From Promethearchaeota archaeon (lineage in GTDB: Archaea > Asgardarchaeota > Lokiarchaeia > Sigyniarchaeales > Promethearchaeaceae), in contig SDNX01000007.1 in the NCBI GenBank assembly GCA_004524545.1, positions 1 to 48,699 of the forward strand: a stretch of DNA of 48,699 nt. Direction: 5' to 3'. Both the position numbers and the translations under genes were made by a program. Position 1 is the stretch's first letter; the number at the start of each line of letters is the position of its first letter. The notes beneath the pieces are model-generated. The model had not been told where the DNA came from. It worked only from the letters and a program-made list of their open reading frames with translations, and did no database searches. Positions 41,908 to 48,699 of this stretch are shown here, in pieces.

Positions 41908-44292
41908 TCACTTTTTTTTTTTATCTTTATTATAATCGTATTCTGCGATCTCACGTATTTTTTTTGCAGTTTTCTTCCCGATCCCTGACACTTTTTCAAT
42001 ATCTTCCACATCTGCATTGAATATATTCTCCACGTTTGAAAAAGCAGTCAATAATTCCTGCGCCCTGTATAAATTAATTCCTGGTATACCAGACACTATC
42101 TGTTCTTGAGCTTCTGCCTCTGTGGAAGTCTTTTTCGTATATACTTTCTTGGACGATGTTTTATCTTGATGCACTTTTTTCAACAATGCTTCTAGAAGAT
42201 CCGCAGTATTCTCGGGGGAATCTGAATACAACACATTAATTCTCATATTTATCACAATGCTGGCTAATGCGCCCAATATTGCCGGTTTGGAATACCCCGA
42301 CTGGTTAATCGGATTTCCTTCCAAAATAAGAAGAGGAGTATAAAAATTCTGAGAAAGATTATGCAATTCATCAAAAAGGCGTCCATCCTTCAAAGAATCC
42401 ACAAAATCAGAATCGGTTTTTCGTTCGACACCTACGTTTTCAGAGAGAATATAATCCCCAACTGGTAATGTTTTAAGAACGACATTAATATCTTTCAGTG
42501 CAAGATGGCGTACTACCGCTGATTGAGTTTCTCGGGTATCTATAATGATTACTGGTTTGGTAGAATCTGTGTTTTTCTCAACGTTTTCATCCTTGATTAT
42601 CGGAGTAGGTGTTTCATGTTCAGGTTCTTGATCTGCTTCGGGAATAAAATCTAAAATGCTTCCAGATTTTGATTTTTTAGTTCCTTTTTTTTCCATATCT
42701 CCCACGAGTGAATCTGAGGTATGAGTATAATTTGATAGTACTTTGTTCATCTCTTTTTCTCTTCTCTTCTCTGCCCAATAGTATCCTTCCTCACGAGTCC
42801 CTTTCGCCATCAAAATATATAGATTTCCCTTACTTTGCCTTCCAGTTCTTCCTCGGCGTTGGATGGTTCGTATCTCACTGGGAATGACATCATAAAAGAC
42901 GACCATATCGCATTCTGCAATATCCAATCCTTCTTCGGCAACACTGGTAGCAACAAGCGTGTTGATTTCTCCGTTTCGGAATTCATCTAAAATCGAAATT
43001 TGCTCTTTTTGGGTCATACCTTTTTCTGTTTTTTTCCCTTTTTGGCGAGCCTGTTGACCGATGAATTTTTGAGCAACGATACCCTGAGTCTCATTTATAA
43101 AATTTACTATAGTATCTACTGTATCTCGAAAATTTGCAAAAATGAGTACTCGGGATTCTGGATTTCCCGCAAATTGGGTTTGAAGGAGATCACGGATTTT
43201 TAGGAGTTTCGGATGAACGAAATCAGATTCCGCTAAAGTCTTGACTAATTGCATTGCTTGTCTGTATTGCGTGGATTGCATTAATTCTCGAAGAGATTTA
43301 GAAGCTTTTGGAGTTTTAATTTCAGCTAGATTTTTCTGATAAAATTTATACAGGGGGTCAATTCCTTGTGCTTCTAATAACTCTAACATATGGGAAACTC
43401 GAATTGAATTGGAAACTACTTTCTTTAAATAAAATGCATTAGTCAGCTCTTCATTGGATGCTGTTGTATCACGAATTTTGAAATCGATTTTTCGGGAAGC
43501 AGCAAGTAAATCTTTTCGGGAGACGTTATTTAACGCATAATGATCCAGAAAATTACTATTGTGTAATTCTTTCTGATACGTTTTCAACATAGATTCTAGG
43601 ATATTCTTGGGCTGCAGATATTCATCGGGTAGTTTAATATGAATCCAATTTGTTTGCACATCTTGAATGAATGGCTTGACATCGGAACTTTCATCTGATC
43701 GTATCTCTACATTCGTGATGAATAGGTTGTTACACACATCTTGTATTTTTTCTTTATTTCCTCCAGGGGAAGCACTCATCCCTAATATTAATCCTTGCGG
43801 GTTTTCTTGATGATATTTTTGAGCAATAAATGTGTAGGCATAATCCCCCACTGCTCGATGCGCTTCATCGAAAATTATTAACCCTACATCACCTAAATTC
43901 ACCTTATTATTAATAATATCATTCTGTAGAATTTGTGGGGTTAGAAATGCTATTGCTGCTTCCAATAGAATCTTTTCCCGTTTCTCAGGAGTCAATGAGG
44001 TTAACATCGGCAGTCGCCAATCTTCTAAATCACTCAGATCTGAGAAAGATCGTTGATGTTGTGCAACTAAAGGTTTAGTGGGAGCAAGGAAGAGAACTTT
44101 CTTGTCCGGATTTTGGGAGTACGTATACAGAGCCAATAAAAGCGCGATAATAGTTTTCCCCATTCCTGTTGGGAGAACCACAAGAGAGTTTTTCCCAATG
44201 CAAGAAGCGAATATGTTTACTTGATATTCCCTTTTCTTCACAAGATTAGGTTTTAGATGAGGATAATCTAAAAATTCGGTATTTTCGCTCAT
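41908..44292 (-). CDS. hef: Hef-type helicase-nuclease (FANCM/XPF family)
   Basis: A 794-residue protein for processing stalled replication forks. N-terminal SF2 helicase: Walker A PTGMGKT at 41-47, DEAH box at 142-145, and the C-lobe motif RTIQRRGRTGRQ. A variable linker with low-complexity Lys/Glu-rich sequence follows (about 535-590). Then an ERCC4-type nuclease with IIDTRE and GVERKTDSDF (the ERKxxxD site), and two C-terminal helix-hairpin-helix motifs (GIPGINLYRAQELL, VSGIGKKTAKKI). Domain order and length match archaeal Hef. GGAG lies about 9 bases before the ATG. Found mainly in Euryarchaeota and some Asgard. Confidence 0.93.
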   Translation of the reverse strand: MSENTEFLDYPHLKPNLVKKREYQVNIFASCIGKNSLVVLPTGMGKTIIALLLALYTYSQNPDKKVLFLAPTKPLVAQHQRSFSDLSDLEDWRLPMLTSLTPEKREKILLEAAIAFLTPQILQNDIINNKVNLGDVGLIIFDEAHRAVGDYAYTFIAQKYHQENPQGLILGMSASPGGNKEKIQDVCNNLFITNVEIRSDESSDVKPFIQDVQTNWIHIKLPDEYLQPKNILESMLKTYQKELHNSNFLDHYALNNVSRKDLLAASRKIDFKIRDTTASNEELTNAFYLKKVVSNSIRVSHMLELLEAQGIDPLYKFYQKNLAEIKTPKASKSLRELMQSTQYRQAMQLVKTLAESDFVHPKLLKIRDLLQTQFAGNPESRVLIFANFRDTVDTIVNFINETQGIVAQKFIGQQARQKGKKTEKGMTQKEQISILDEFRNGEINTLVATSVAEEGLDIAECDMVVFYDVIPSEIRTIQRRGRTGRQSKGNLYILMAKGTREEGYYWAEKRREKEMNKVLSNYTHTSDSLVGDMEKKGTKKSKSGSILDFIPEADQEPEHETPTPIIKDENVEKNTDSTKPVIIIDTRETQSAVVRHLALKDINVVLKTLPVGDYILSENVGVERKTDSDFVDSLKDGRLFDELHNLSQNFYTPLLILEGNPINQSGYSKPAILGALASIVINMRINVLYSDSPENTADLLEALLKKVHQDKTSSKKVYTKKTSTEAEAQEQIVSGIPGINLYRAQELLTAFSNVENIFNADVEDIEKVSGIGKKTAKKIREIAEYDYNKDKKKK

Positions 44293-44445
44293 AAATCATA
44301 ACTCCGTAGATATTGATTAATGAAGCTTCTAAAGAAGCATTGTTATCGCGTCATTACTAAAGATGTACAGTGTATGTATAGAAAAATTATGTGAGGAGAA
44401 AACAAGGATGATAAATTTTTCGCCAAAAATTGATGTCAGAATATA

Positions 44446-44479
44446 GTAGGGAAGGAGGAAAATGAACCCTCGATATCCA
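44446..44479 (-). pseudogene. 3'-half fragment copy of tRNA-Val(CAC)
   Basis: 34 bases matching 32/34 with 44512-44545, which covers the variable loop, T-arm and 3' acceptor strand of tRNA-Val(CAC). The copy lies 66 bases beyond the intact gene and no matching 5' half is beside it. This is the typical shape of a tRNA-end duplication left by a site-specific integration, or of a decayed second tRNA. Confidence 0.7.
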
Positions 44480-44509
44480 TTGAGAAAAGAGATCTCCAAT
44501 GAGAGATTT

Positions 44510-44585
44510 TGGTAGGGAAGGAGGGAATTGAACCCTCGATATCCAGTGTGTGAGACTGGCGTCATAACCACTAGACCACTCCCCT
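44510..44585 (-). tRNA. tRNA-Val(CAC)
   Basis: Acceptor AGGGGAG/CTTCCCT (one G-T pair), D-stem GTC/GAC, anticodon stem CCAGT/ACTGG with loop CTCACAC (anticodon CAC at 44550-44552), T-arm GAGGG-TTCAATT-CCCTC, A73 and encoded CCA at 44510-44512. 76 nt, no intron. The A1-T72 pair is slightly unusual. Confidence 0.9.
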
Positions 44586-44716
44586 TTGAGATTATTTTCT
44601 AATCTATTTTGGTTAAGTTAAGAAATTTTCGCATCATCGTCATTCTAAAATAGAAAAATTAAAATTTAAGCATTAATAAGCGCAAAGTATCACTTCTTTT
44701 GTTAGGTCTCCCTAAA

Positions 44717-45010
44717 ATGGTACACAGTAGGATCAAACGGAAAAAATTAGAAGATATACGGGAAAAGGTTCAAGTTGGACCCGTGTTTCTTAGCCGATAT
44801 GAGAAAGCAAGAATTATTGGAGCACGAGCACTTCAGATCAGTCTTGGAGCACCTATTTTAACCGACATCAGTGGAAATAGCGTAGAACTTGATTCCATGA
44901 AAATTGCGGAGAAAGAGTTATTATCCGGGATCTTACCCTTAACTGTTCGGAGAACCCTACCTAGCGGTAAATTTCAAGATATTCCGCTCGCTTGGTTATT
45001 TTTAGAGTAG
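44717..45010 (+). CDS. rpoK: DNA-directed RNA polymerase subunit Rpo6/RpoK
   Basis: 97 residues from ATG 44717. The RpoK/omega signature YEKARIIGARALQISLGAP is complete, followed by the SMKIAEKELLSGILPLTVRRTLPSG ending. Subunit K helps assemble the polymerase. The N-terminus is longer and basic (SRIKRKKLEDIREKVQ). It stands between two tRNA-Val genes and may be a single-gene unit. A short open frame to 44699 adds six residues. Confidence 0.92.
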   Translation: MVHSRIKRKKLEDIREKVQVGPVFLSRYEKARIIGARALQISLGAPILTDISGNSVELDSMKIAEKELLSGILPLTVRRTLPSGKFQDIPLAWLFLE

Positions 45011-45025
45011 TAAAAAAAAAGGAAA

Positions 45026-46540
45026 TTATAATAAATCTTCCCATATTCTTGAGTCGGCTATTCGGGAATATAGAGTTTTTGTCAATTTATACAATTTTTC
45101 GTATTTTTCAACAGCTTCTGGTTCAGGAGTCCATTTCTTAGACATAACCGCAATATTCTCCGCCGCGTCTACGATATTTTTATAGTCTCCCACACCATAA
45201 CTTGCCAAGATAGCAGCTCCTACCGCCGTACTCTCTTCTAATTCTCCACGTCCACATGGAATATTCAACACATCTGCCATGATCTGATTCCACACATTAC
45301 TTCGGGATCCTCCTCCAGTTACGCGCAATTCAGATATTTTGCTTCCCAATTCGTTGAATACTTCAATATTTTTCCTCACTTCATACGCTACGCCTTCCAT
45401 AATTGCACGAAGCAAATCTTTTCGTTCATGCCCTAGTGCTAAACCCAAAAATACTCCTCTTGCATTCGGATTCCAGTGTGGTGCACCTGCTCCCACCATG
45501 TGAGGTACAAATAATAAACCTTTTGACCCAACTGGGGATTCAGCTGCGAGTTTATTCATTATATGGTATGGATCAATGTTTTGTTTCTTCGCATCTGCTA
45601 CCTCTCCAGCACACATAACATCTCGAGCCCATCTATAGGCAGAACCAGTAGTAAAAATGCTTGCTTCTTGTACCCAAGCTCCTGGTACAGTGTGACAAGA
45701 GCACAGAACTCGTTTATTTGGATCGAACTTGGGTGAATCTAGATATCCCAAGATAAATGAACCTGTTCCGGTGGTGCATTTTGTTCGTCCTGGTTGGGAT
45801 ACTCCAACTCCCAATGCAGCACATTGTTGATCTCCGCCGCCTGCAACTACAATAGTGCTTGTATCGAAGAGGGTCTCCTTTGTTGTGATTGGTCCAATCT
45901 GAGTACCGCTCGCCACTGCGTCTGGCATTTTATCAAGATCTATTTCTAGTTTTGAAGCAATTTCTTCATCCCACTTCAGATCTTTTATATTGAAAAGCAT
46001 GGTTCGAGAAGCATTGGAGTAATCCGTCATCCATTTTCCAGTAAGTTTCATGGCTATAAAGTCATGAACCAGCATGAACTTGTAAGTATTTTGATATATC
46101 TCGGGCTTGTGGTTTTTTATCCACATAATTTTTGAGGAAGAAAAGTACGGATCGATAGTTAACCCTGTTTTCTCATAGATCGTGTCCACACCAACGTGTT
46201 CCCTAATGAAGTCGCATTCCTCATTTGTTCGCCGATCTTGCCACACAATAGCGTTGTGCAGAGGATTGCCTTCCTTATCTACAGGAACGATAGTTTCTCT
46301 CTGGTTTGTGATTGCAACACTTTTGATGTTTTTCGGTCGTATTCTTCCTTTTTTTAAAGCAACTTTTATGGTAGTCTTAAGAGCATTCCACCAATGATTT
46401 GCATCTTGTTCTACCATTACGGGAGTGGGAAAATAGGAATCCCATTCTTCATAATGACGAGAAATCTCCTTACCTTTTTCGTCAAATACAATAGTTCGAC
46501 AACCAGTTGTCCCCAAATCTAATGCGCAGTAAAAATTCAT
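45026..46540 (-). CDS. FGGY-family carbohydrate kinase (glycerol/xylulose kinase-like)
   Basis: A 504-residue FGGY kinase: ATP site motif DLGTTGCRTIVFD at the N-terminus, WQDRRTNEECDFI, GGGDQQCAALGVG, and C-terminal RVTGGGSRSNVWNQIMADVLNIP. Overall length fits glycerol kinase, but the TGGGSRSNVW and GVGVSQ patterns are nearer to xylulokinase/gluconokinase-like members, so the sugar or polyol is uncertain. It phosphorylates its substrate with ATP in the cytoplasm. No matching transporter or dehydrogenase is adjacent. Confidence 0.8.
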   Translation of the reverse strand: MNFYCALDLGTTGCRTIVFDEKGKEISRHYEEWDSYFPTPVMVEQDANHWWNALKTTIKVALKKGRIRPKNIKSVAITNQRETIVPVDKEGNPLHNAIVWQDRRTNEECDFIREHVGVDTIYEKTGLTIDPYFSSSKIMWIKNHKPEIYQNTYKFMLVHDFIAMKLTGKWMTDYSNASRTMLFNIKDLKWDEEIASKLEIDLDKMPDAVASGTQIGPITTKETLFDTSTIVVAGGGDQQCAALGVGVSQPGRTKCTTGTGSFILGYLDSPKFDPNKRVLCSCHTVPGAWVQEASIFTTGSAYRWARDVMCAGEVADAKKQNIDPYHIMNKLAAESPVGSKGLLFVPHMVGAGAPHWNPNARGVFLGLALGHERKDLLRAIMEGVAYEVRKNIEVFNELGSKISELRVTGGGSRSNVWNQIMADVLNIPCGRGELEESTAVGAAILASYGVGDYKNIVDAAENIAVMSKKWTPEPEAVEKYEKLYKLTKTLYSRIADSRIWEDLL

Positions 46541-46651
46541 ATATGATCACTTGTTTTTATTTAATATCGACAAATGTTATTCGTCCTTGATAATTATATA
46601 TTTTCGTCTAATTATACTATCAAAACCATACATTACAAAAAGGGGATAAAA

Positions 46652-46897
46652 ATGGAAATTAGTAAAATACAGAAATTCCTAGGCAATTTACACAAATTCG
46701 ACCCAAAGAAAGAGGAAATGGATTATTTCGAAATGATGAAGGAGCATATCAATAATTTGGAAGCGCTCATCAAAAAACATGATGGACAGATGGACTTAGC
46801 TATCGGAAAAATATTTCTCGACCTGCTACAATTCTGTAACATGGAAGGAATCGATTTAGAGTATGTCTTAAAAGAAAAATTAAAATTTGGATTATAG
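46652..46897 (+). CDS. Small all-helical protein, possibly a degenerate MazG-like domain
   Basis: 81 residues from ATG 46652, preceded by AAGGGGAT, a good ribosome binding site. The last 35 residues (DLAIGKIFLDLLQF then GIDLEYVLKEKL) look like the closing helices of MazG nucleotide pyrophosphatases, but the metal-binding ExxD of that family is replaced by AIGK, so it would be inactive. It may be a binding protein or an unrelated helical bundle. Convergent with the next gene. Confidence 0.5.
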   Translation: MEISKIQKFLGNLHKFDPKKEEMDYFEMMKEHINNLEALIKKHDGQMDLAIGKIFLDLLQFCNMEGIDLEYVLKEKLKFGL

Positions 46898-46900
46898 CAT

Positions 46901-47563
46901 TTATGCGACTTTTTTCTTAGAAAAACCGCACTGTGGACATACTAACGAAGTAAATCCTACTTCGTACCCCTCTAATCCAACCAGCTGTGCATTACAGACA
47001 GGACATTGAGGTAAATATGCAGGGAACCATTGACCCTTTTCATTTGGGGCAATTTTCAAGCTGTCTATCCAGTTAGAAAATTGCTTCAATTGAGGGGATT
47101 CTAGTTGAGTTTTTGCCTCTTGTGCTTCTTTGGGTGAAGACACAACAACTGCAACAGATTTAACCATATCTGGTTTATTTAATAATGTCAAGGTCGCTAG
47201 AATTGCAGGTTTTCCTTCTCCTCGTAAAAATTCAGCAAATTCAGGCGGACCAACAGCAGCTAAGGCCCCATTCCCCCCGTATTCAGAAGCACGGGAAAAT
47301 AAGATATAGAAATATCTTCCTCGGAAATCTTCTGCCCAGAGAAATATCCACTGATGAGCTTCAAATTCCTGGTTATAAGAATCTTTAATTCGTTTTAGGC
47401 CGCTCTCTGCAAAAAATCGATTGCTGCTTTGAATGTTAGTAACTAAATGCTGAAAAAATAATTTTGATATCGTGGGATACGTCCCATATATATCGCGAAT
47501 ATCAGTCAACTGAAAGGTTTGTGGGCCTTTTAACCAGCTAACCACACAATTTAATGTAAACAT
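46901..47563 (-). CDS. Unknown protein with C-terminal zinc ribbon
   Basis: 220 residues. The last 40 carry a four-cysteine zinc ribbon CPVC...CPQCGF. The first ~170 form an alpha/beta domain I do not recognise (WIFLWAEDFRGRYFYILFSRA, GKPAILATLTLLNKPDMVKSVAVVVSS), with no catalytic motif apparent. No membrane segment. A zinc ribbon of this type often binds nucleic acid or proteins. It follows a tRNA-Val on the same strand. Confidence 0.6.
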   Translation of the reverse strand: MFTLNCVVSWLKGPQTFQLTDIRDIYGTYPTISKLFFQHLVTNIQSSNRFFAESGLKRIKDSYNQEFEAHQWIFLWAEDFRGRYFYILFSRASEYGGNGALAAVGPPEFAEFLRGEGKPAILATLTLLNKPDMVKSVAVVVSSPKEAQEAKTQLESPQLKQFSNWIDSLKIAPNEKGQWFPAYLPQCPVCNAQLVGLEGYEVGFTSLVCPQCGFSKKKVA

Positions 47564-47617
47564 AATTAAATGCCCGTATGGGTTTTTGGGCGGAAATTAA
47601 TTGCCAAATTTATCAAA

Positions 47618-47690
47618 TGGAGCCGGAGAGAATTGAACTCTCGATGTCCGCTGTGTAAGAGCGGCGTCATAACCACTAGACCACGGCTCC
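47618..47690 (-). tRNA. tRNA-Val(TAC)
   Basis: Acceptor GGAGCCG/CGGCTCC and A73, D-stem GTC/GAC, anticodon stem CCGCT/AGCGG with loop CTTACAC (anticodon TAC at 47655-47657), T-arm GAGAG-TTCAATT-CTCTC. 73 nt; CCA not encoded; no intron. With tRNA-Val(CAC) at 44510 it brackets a 3-kb block. Confidence 0.94.
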
Positions 47691-47704
47691 TGATTTCTCA
47701 GACC

Positions 47705-47744
47705 TATAGTAAAACTGGGGTTGTACCCACCAGACCACTAAGAT
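47705..47744 (-). pseudogene. Decayed 5' half of a tRNA, Val-like
   Basis: About 40 bases upstream (5' side) of tRNA-Val(TAC). Aligned without gaps to bases ~1-40 of that tRNA, roughly two thirds of positions match, including the GTGGTCT block of the D-stem region and the TAC anticodon position. The acceptor strand has no partner and no T-arm follows. It is a remnant of a second tRNA, probably an old duplicate. Confidence 0.5.
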
Positions 47745-47770
47745 AGTTGACTTGATCTTTGGATAATAAT

Positions 47771-48574
47771 TTAATTTTTCGATTTTTTAGATGATAGGAG
47801 AGTCTTTACATTCTTTGGTCGGAACATAGAGAATTTGGTATCTTTTAAATGAGGACCAATATCGGCCAGAATTCCAGGTGCAGAAGTACCTTGTTTCAAG
47901 AACACTGCAGTTTCAAGAAATCCCATTCGTTCTATTACGATGTAATCCGGATAATGTTTCGTGTATTTAATTGCTTTTTTTATGCGTTTTCGAGTTTGTC
48001 CTGAAGAAAAAAGCATTTCAAATTCATCACTGATCCAAACCTGTAACATATCTAATGTTTTCTGGGCGAGTCTACCTTCAATTTTTCTACTATCTTGATG
48101 TACTTTAGTAAGTTCTACAAATACCGGCATATGCTCAAAAAATCCATACGCTCTAACAAGTTCTCTTTTGGATAACTTTTTCCCGCTACACAACTGCTTA
48201 CGCATTTCGAATAGGGGATATAGCACATCCTTTTGGGGATTTTCGATACCGCAGTCAATAAAAATCCCAAAGTTTACTGTATCGGGATCTCGAATTCTGC
48301 CCCGAAGAATTAGTCCCGATTTTAGGTCATCAATTTCGAAAATTGTACCGAATTCTGAAATCAAGTAATTTTTCACAAACACTTCATCCTTACCCCCAAT
48401 AGCGATAATGGGTCGATTTCCAGGTTGGTGTAATCCTCCATATTCAAACTCTACCTCATATTCTTTGGTTTTTTCTCTAATCAATTGAAGTAAAGCTCTA
48501 GATAAGTACTCCGCATCCAAGGATTTCTCTTTGGAATGGGAATAGAAATTATCTAGAAGGGTTAGTAGGATCAT
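47771..48574 (-). CDS. DUF2110-family archaeal protein
   Basis: 267 residues. The central region GLILRGRIRDPDTVNFGIFIDCGI and LVRAYGFFEHMPVFVELTKV, followed by the end part MGFLETAVFLKQGTSAPGILADIG, match the archaeal DUF2110 family as I recall it; a nucleic-acid-binding, S1/OB-like core seems likely from the pattern. No function is established. The tail is Lys/Ser-rich (KTLLSSKKSKN). The ATG at 48574 has no strong ribosome binding site. Nearby genes do not tell its role. Confidence 0.7.
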   Translation of the reverse strand: MILLTLLDNFYSHSKEKSLDAEYLSRALLQLIREKTKEYEVEFEYGGLHQPGNRPIIAIGGKDEVFVKNYLISEFGTIFEIDDLKSGLILRGRIRDPDTVNFGIFIDCGIENPQKDVLYPLFEMRKQLCSGKKLSKRELVRAYGFFEHMPVFVELTKVHQDSRKIEGRLAQKTLDMLQVWISDEFEMLFSSGQTRKRIKKAIKYTKHYPDYIVIERMGFLETAVFLKQGTSAPGILADIGPHLKDTKFSMFRPKNVKTLLSSKKSKN

Positions 48575-48638
48575 CCATTTTCACACTAGCGGGGTAAGTA
48601 AAAACTCACTATGTAGGATAAATTATGAATTTTGGCAA

Positions 48639-48652
48639 TTTTTATTTAAGTG
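48639..48652 (+). promoter_or_regulatory. TATA-like box near right edge
   Basis: TTTTTATTTAAG is centred about 33 bases before an ATG at 48679, spacing that suits a leaderless or nearly leaderless transcript leaving the window. Confidence 0.3.
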
Positions 48653-48678
48653 TAGATACCCTATTTACTGTGATAATT

Positions 48679-48699
48679 ATGTACGAGATGCTAGGCGAA
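48679..48699 (+). CDS. Possible 5' end of a gene truncated by the window edge
   Basis: ATG at 48679 opens a frame (MYEMLGE) that continues to the last base. A TATA-like box lies about 33 bases upstream. Seven codons are too few to identify a product. Confidence 0.25.

Noticed and set aside
44329-44571. 80-codon open frame on the minus strand over tRNA-Val(CAC) and its fragment
   Set aside because: Repeats in its protein (GYRGF, LLPYQ/LLPYY) come from the duplicated tRNA sequence, not from a gene.
45026-46540. Naming the FGGY kinase glpK
   Set aside because: The C-terminal TGGGSRSNVW pattern is closer to other FGGY sugar kinases; only family level is safe.
1-48699. CRISPR arrays, IS elements, prophage genes
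   Set aside because: No regularly spaced repeats, no transposase, integrase or capsid-like coding regions were seen; the only mobile element supported is the intein.

Overview
The window is archaeal chromosome and most consistent with an Asgard (Promethearchaeota) archaeon. It is AT-rich and densely packed. It carries an archaeal information-processing set: MCM helicase, histone, two Alba proteins, an Sm-like protein, aIF5A, SRP54, RNA polymerase subunit Rpo6/RpoK and a Hef-type helicase-nuclease. Beside these sit eukaryote-like signalling proteins: a Rab/Ras-like GTPase, a Rag/Gtr-like GTPase, a free-standing Roadblock protein, a RING-like zinc finger protein with TPR repeats, and a protein whose N-terminus resembles the IFT52/GIFT fold. 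No rRNA, CRISPR array, transposase, prophage or plasmid gene was seen, so this is mainly core chromosome. No species assignment is possible from reading alone.

Layout. 1-2515: a ThiW-like transporter component with an extra membrane domain, a P-loop protein, and the RING-TPR protein. 2702-4006: two Alba genes and an LSm gene, all on the minus strand. 4105-6372: an isopropylmalate/homocitrate synthase family enzyme divergent from a GPN-loop GTPase. 6384-6669: tRNA-Pro(GGG) with a D-loop intron and tRNA-Arg(GCG). 7335-11048: MCM interrupted inside its P-loop by a 533-residue intein. 11102-16213: histone, a beta-decarboxylating dehydrogenase, a Zn-knuckle/GIFT-like gene pair, a sugar nucleotidyltransferase and aIF5A. 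16335-20785: a plus-strand run of SRP54, TrmY-like methyltransferase, dihydroorotase and NadC. 20782-26590: RHH regulator, alpha/beta hydrolase, Roadblock, phosphoesterase, CPBP protease, PurM and PurB. 26676-29734: zinc ribbon protein plus TldD/TldE. 29737-32900: SDR sugar epimerase/decarboxylase, the Rab-like GTPase and the divergent Rag-like GTPase. 32939-39562: GuaA, two convergent ZIP transporters, M1 aminopeptidase and GNAT. 39667-48574: a small protein, a triplicated membrane protein, Hef, two tRNA-Val genes each with a broken tRNA piece beside it, RpoK, an FGGY kinase, a MazG-like small protein, a zinc ribbon protein and a DUF2110 protein. A probable gene start runs off the right edge.

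How the genes work together. Purine synthesis is represented by PurM, PurB and GuaA, pyrimidine synthesis by dihydroorotase, and NAD synthesis by NadC. TldD and TldE should form one peptidase complex. Several genes have TATA-like boxes 24-30 bases before their start codon, suggesting leaderless transcripts, while others have clear GGAGG-type ribosome binding sites. The most notable features are the Rag-like and Rab-like GTPases sharing one divergent intergenic region, the RING-TPR protein, the tRNA-Pro D-loop intron, the MCM P-loop intein, the three-fold repeated membrane protein, and the tRNA-Val fragments bracketing about 3 kb.
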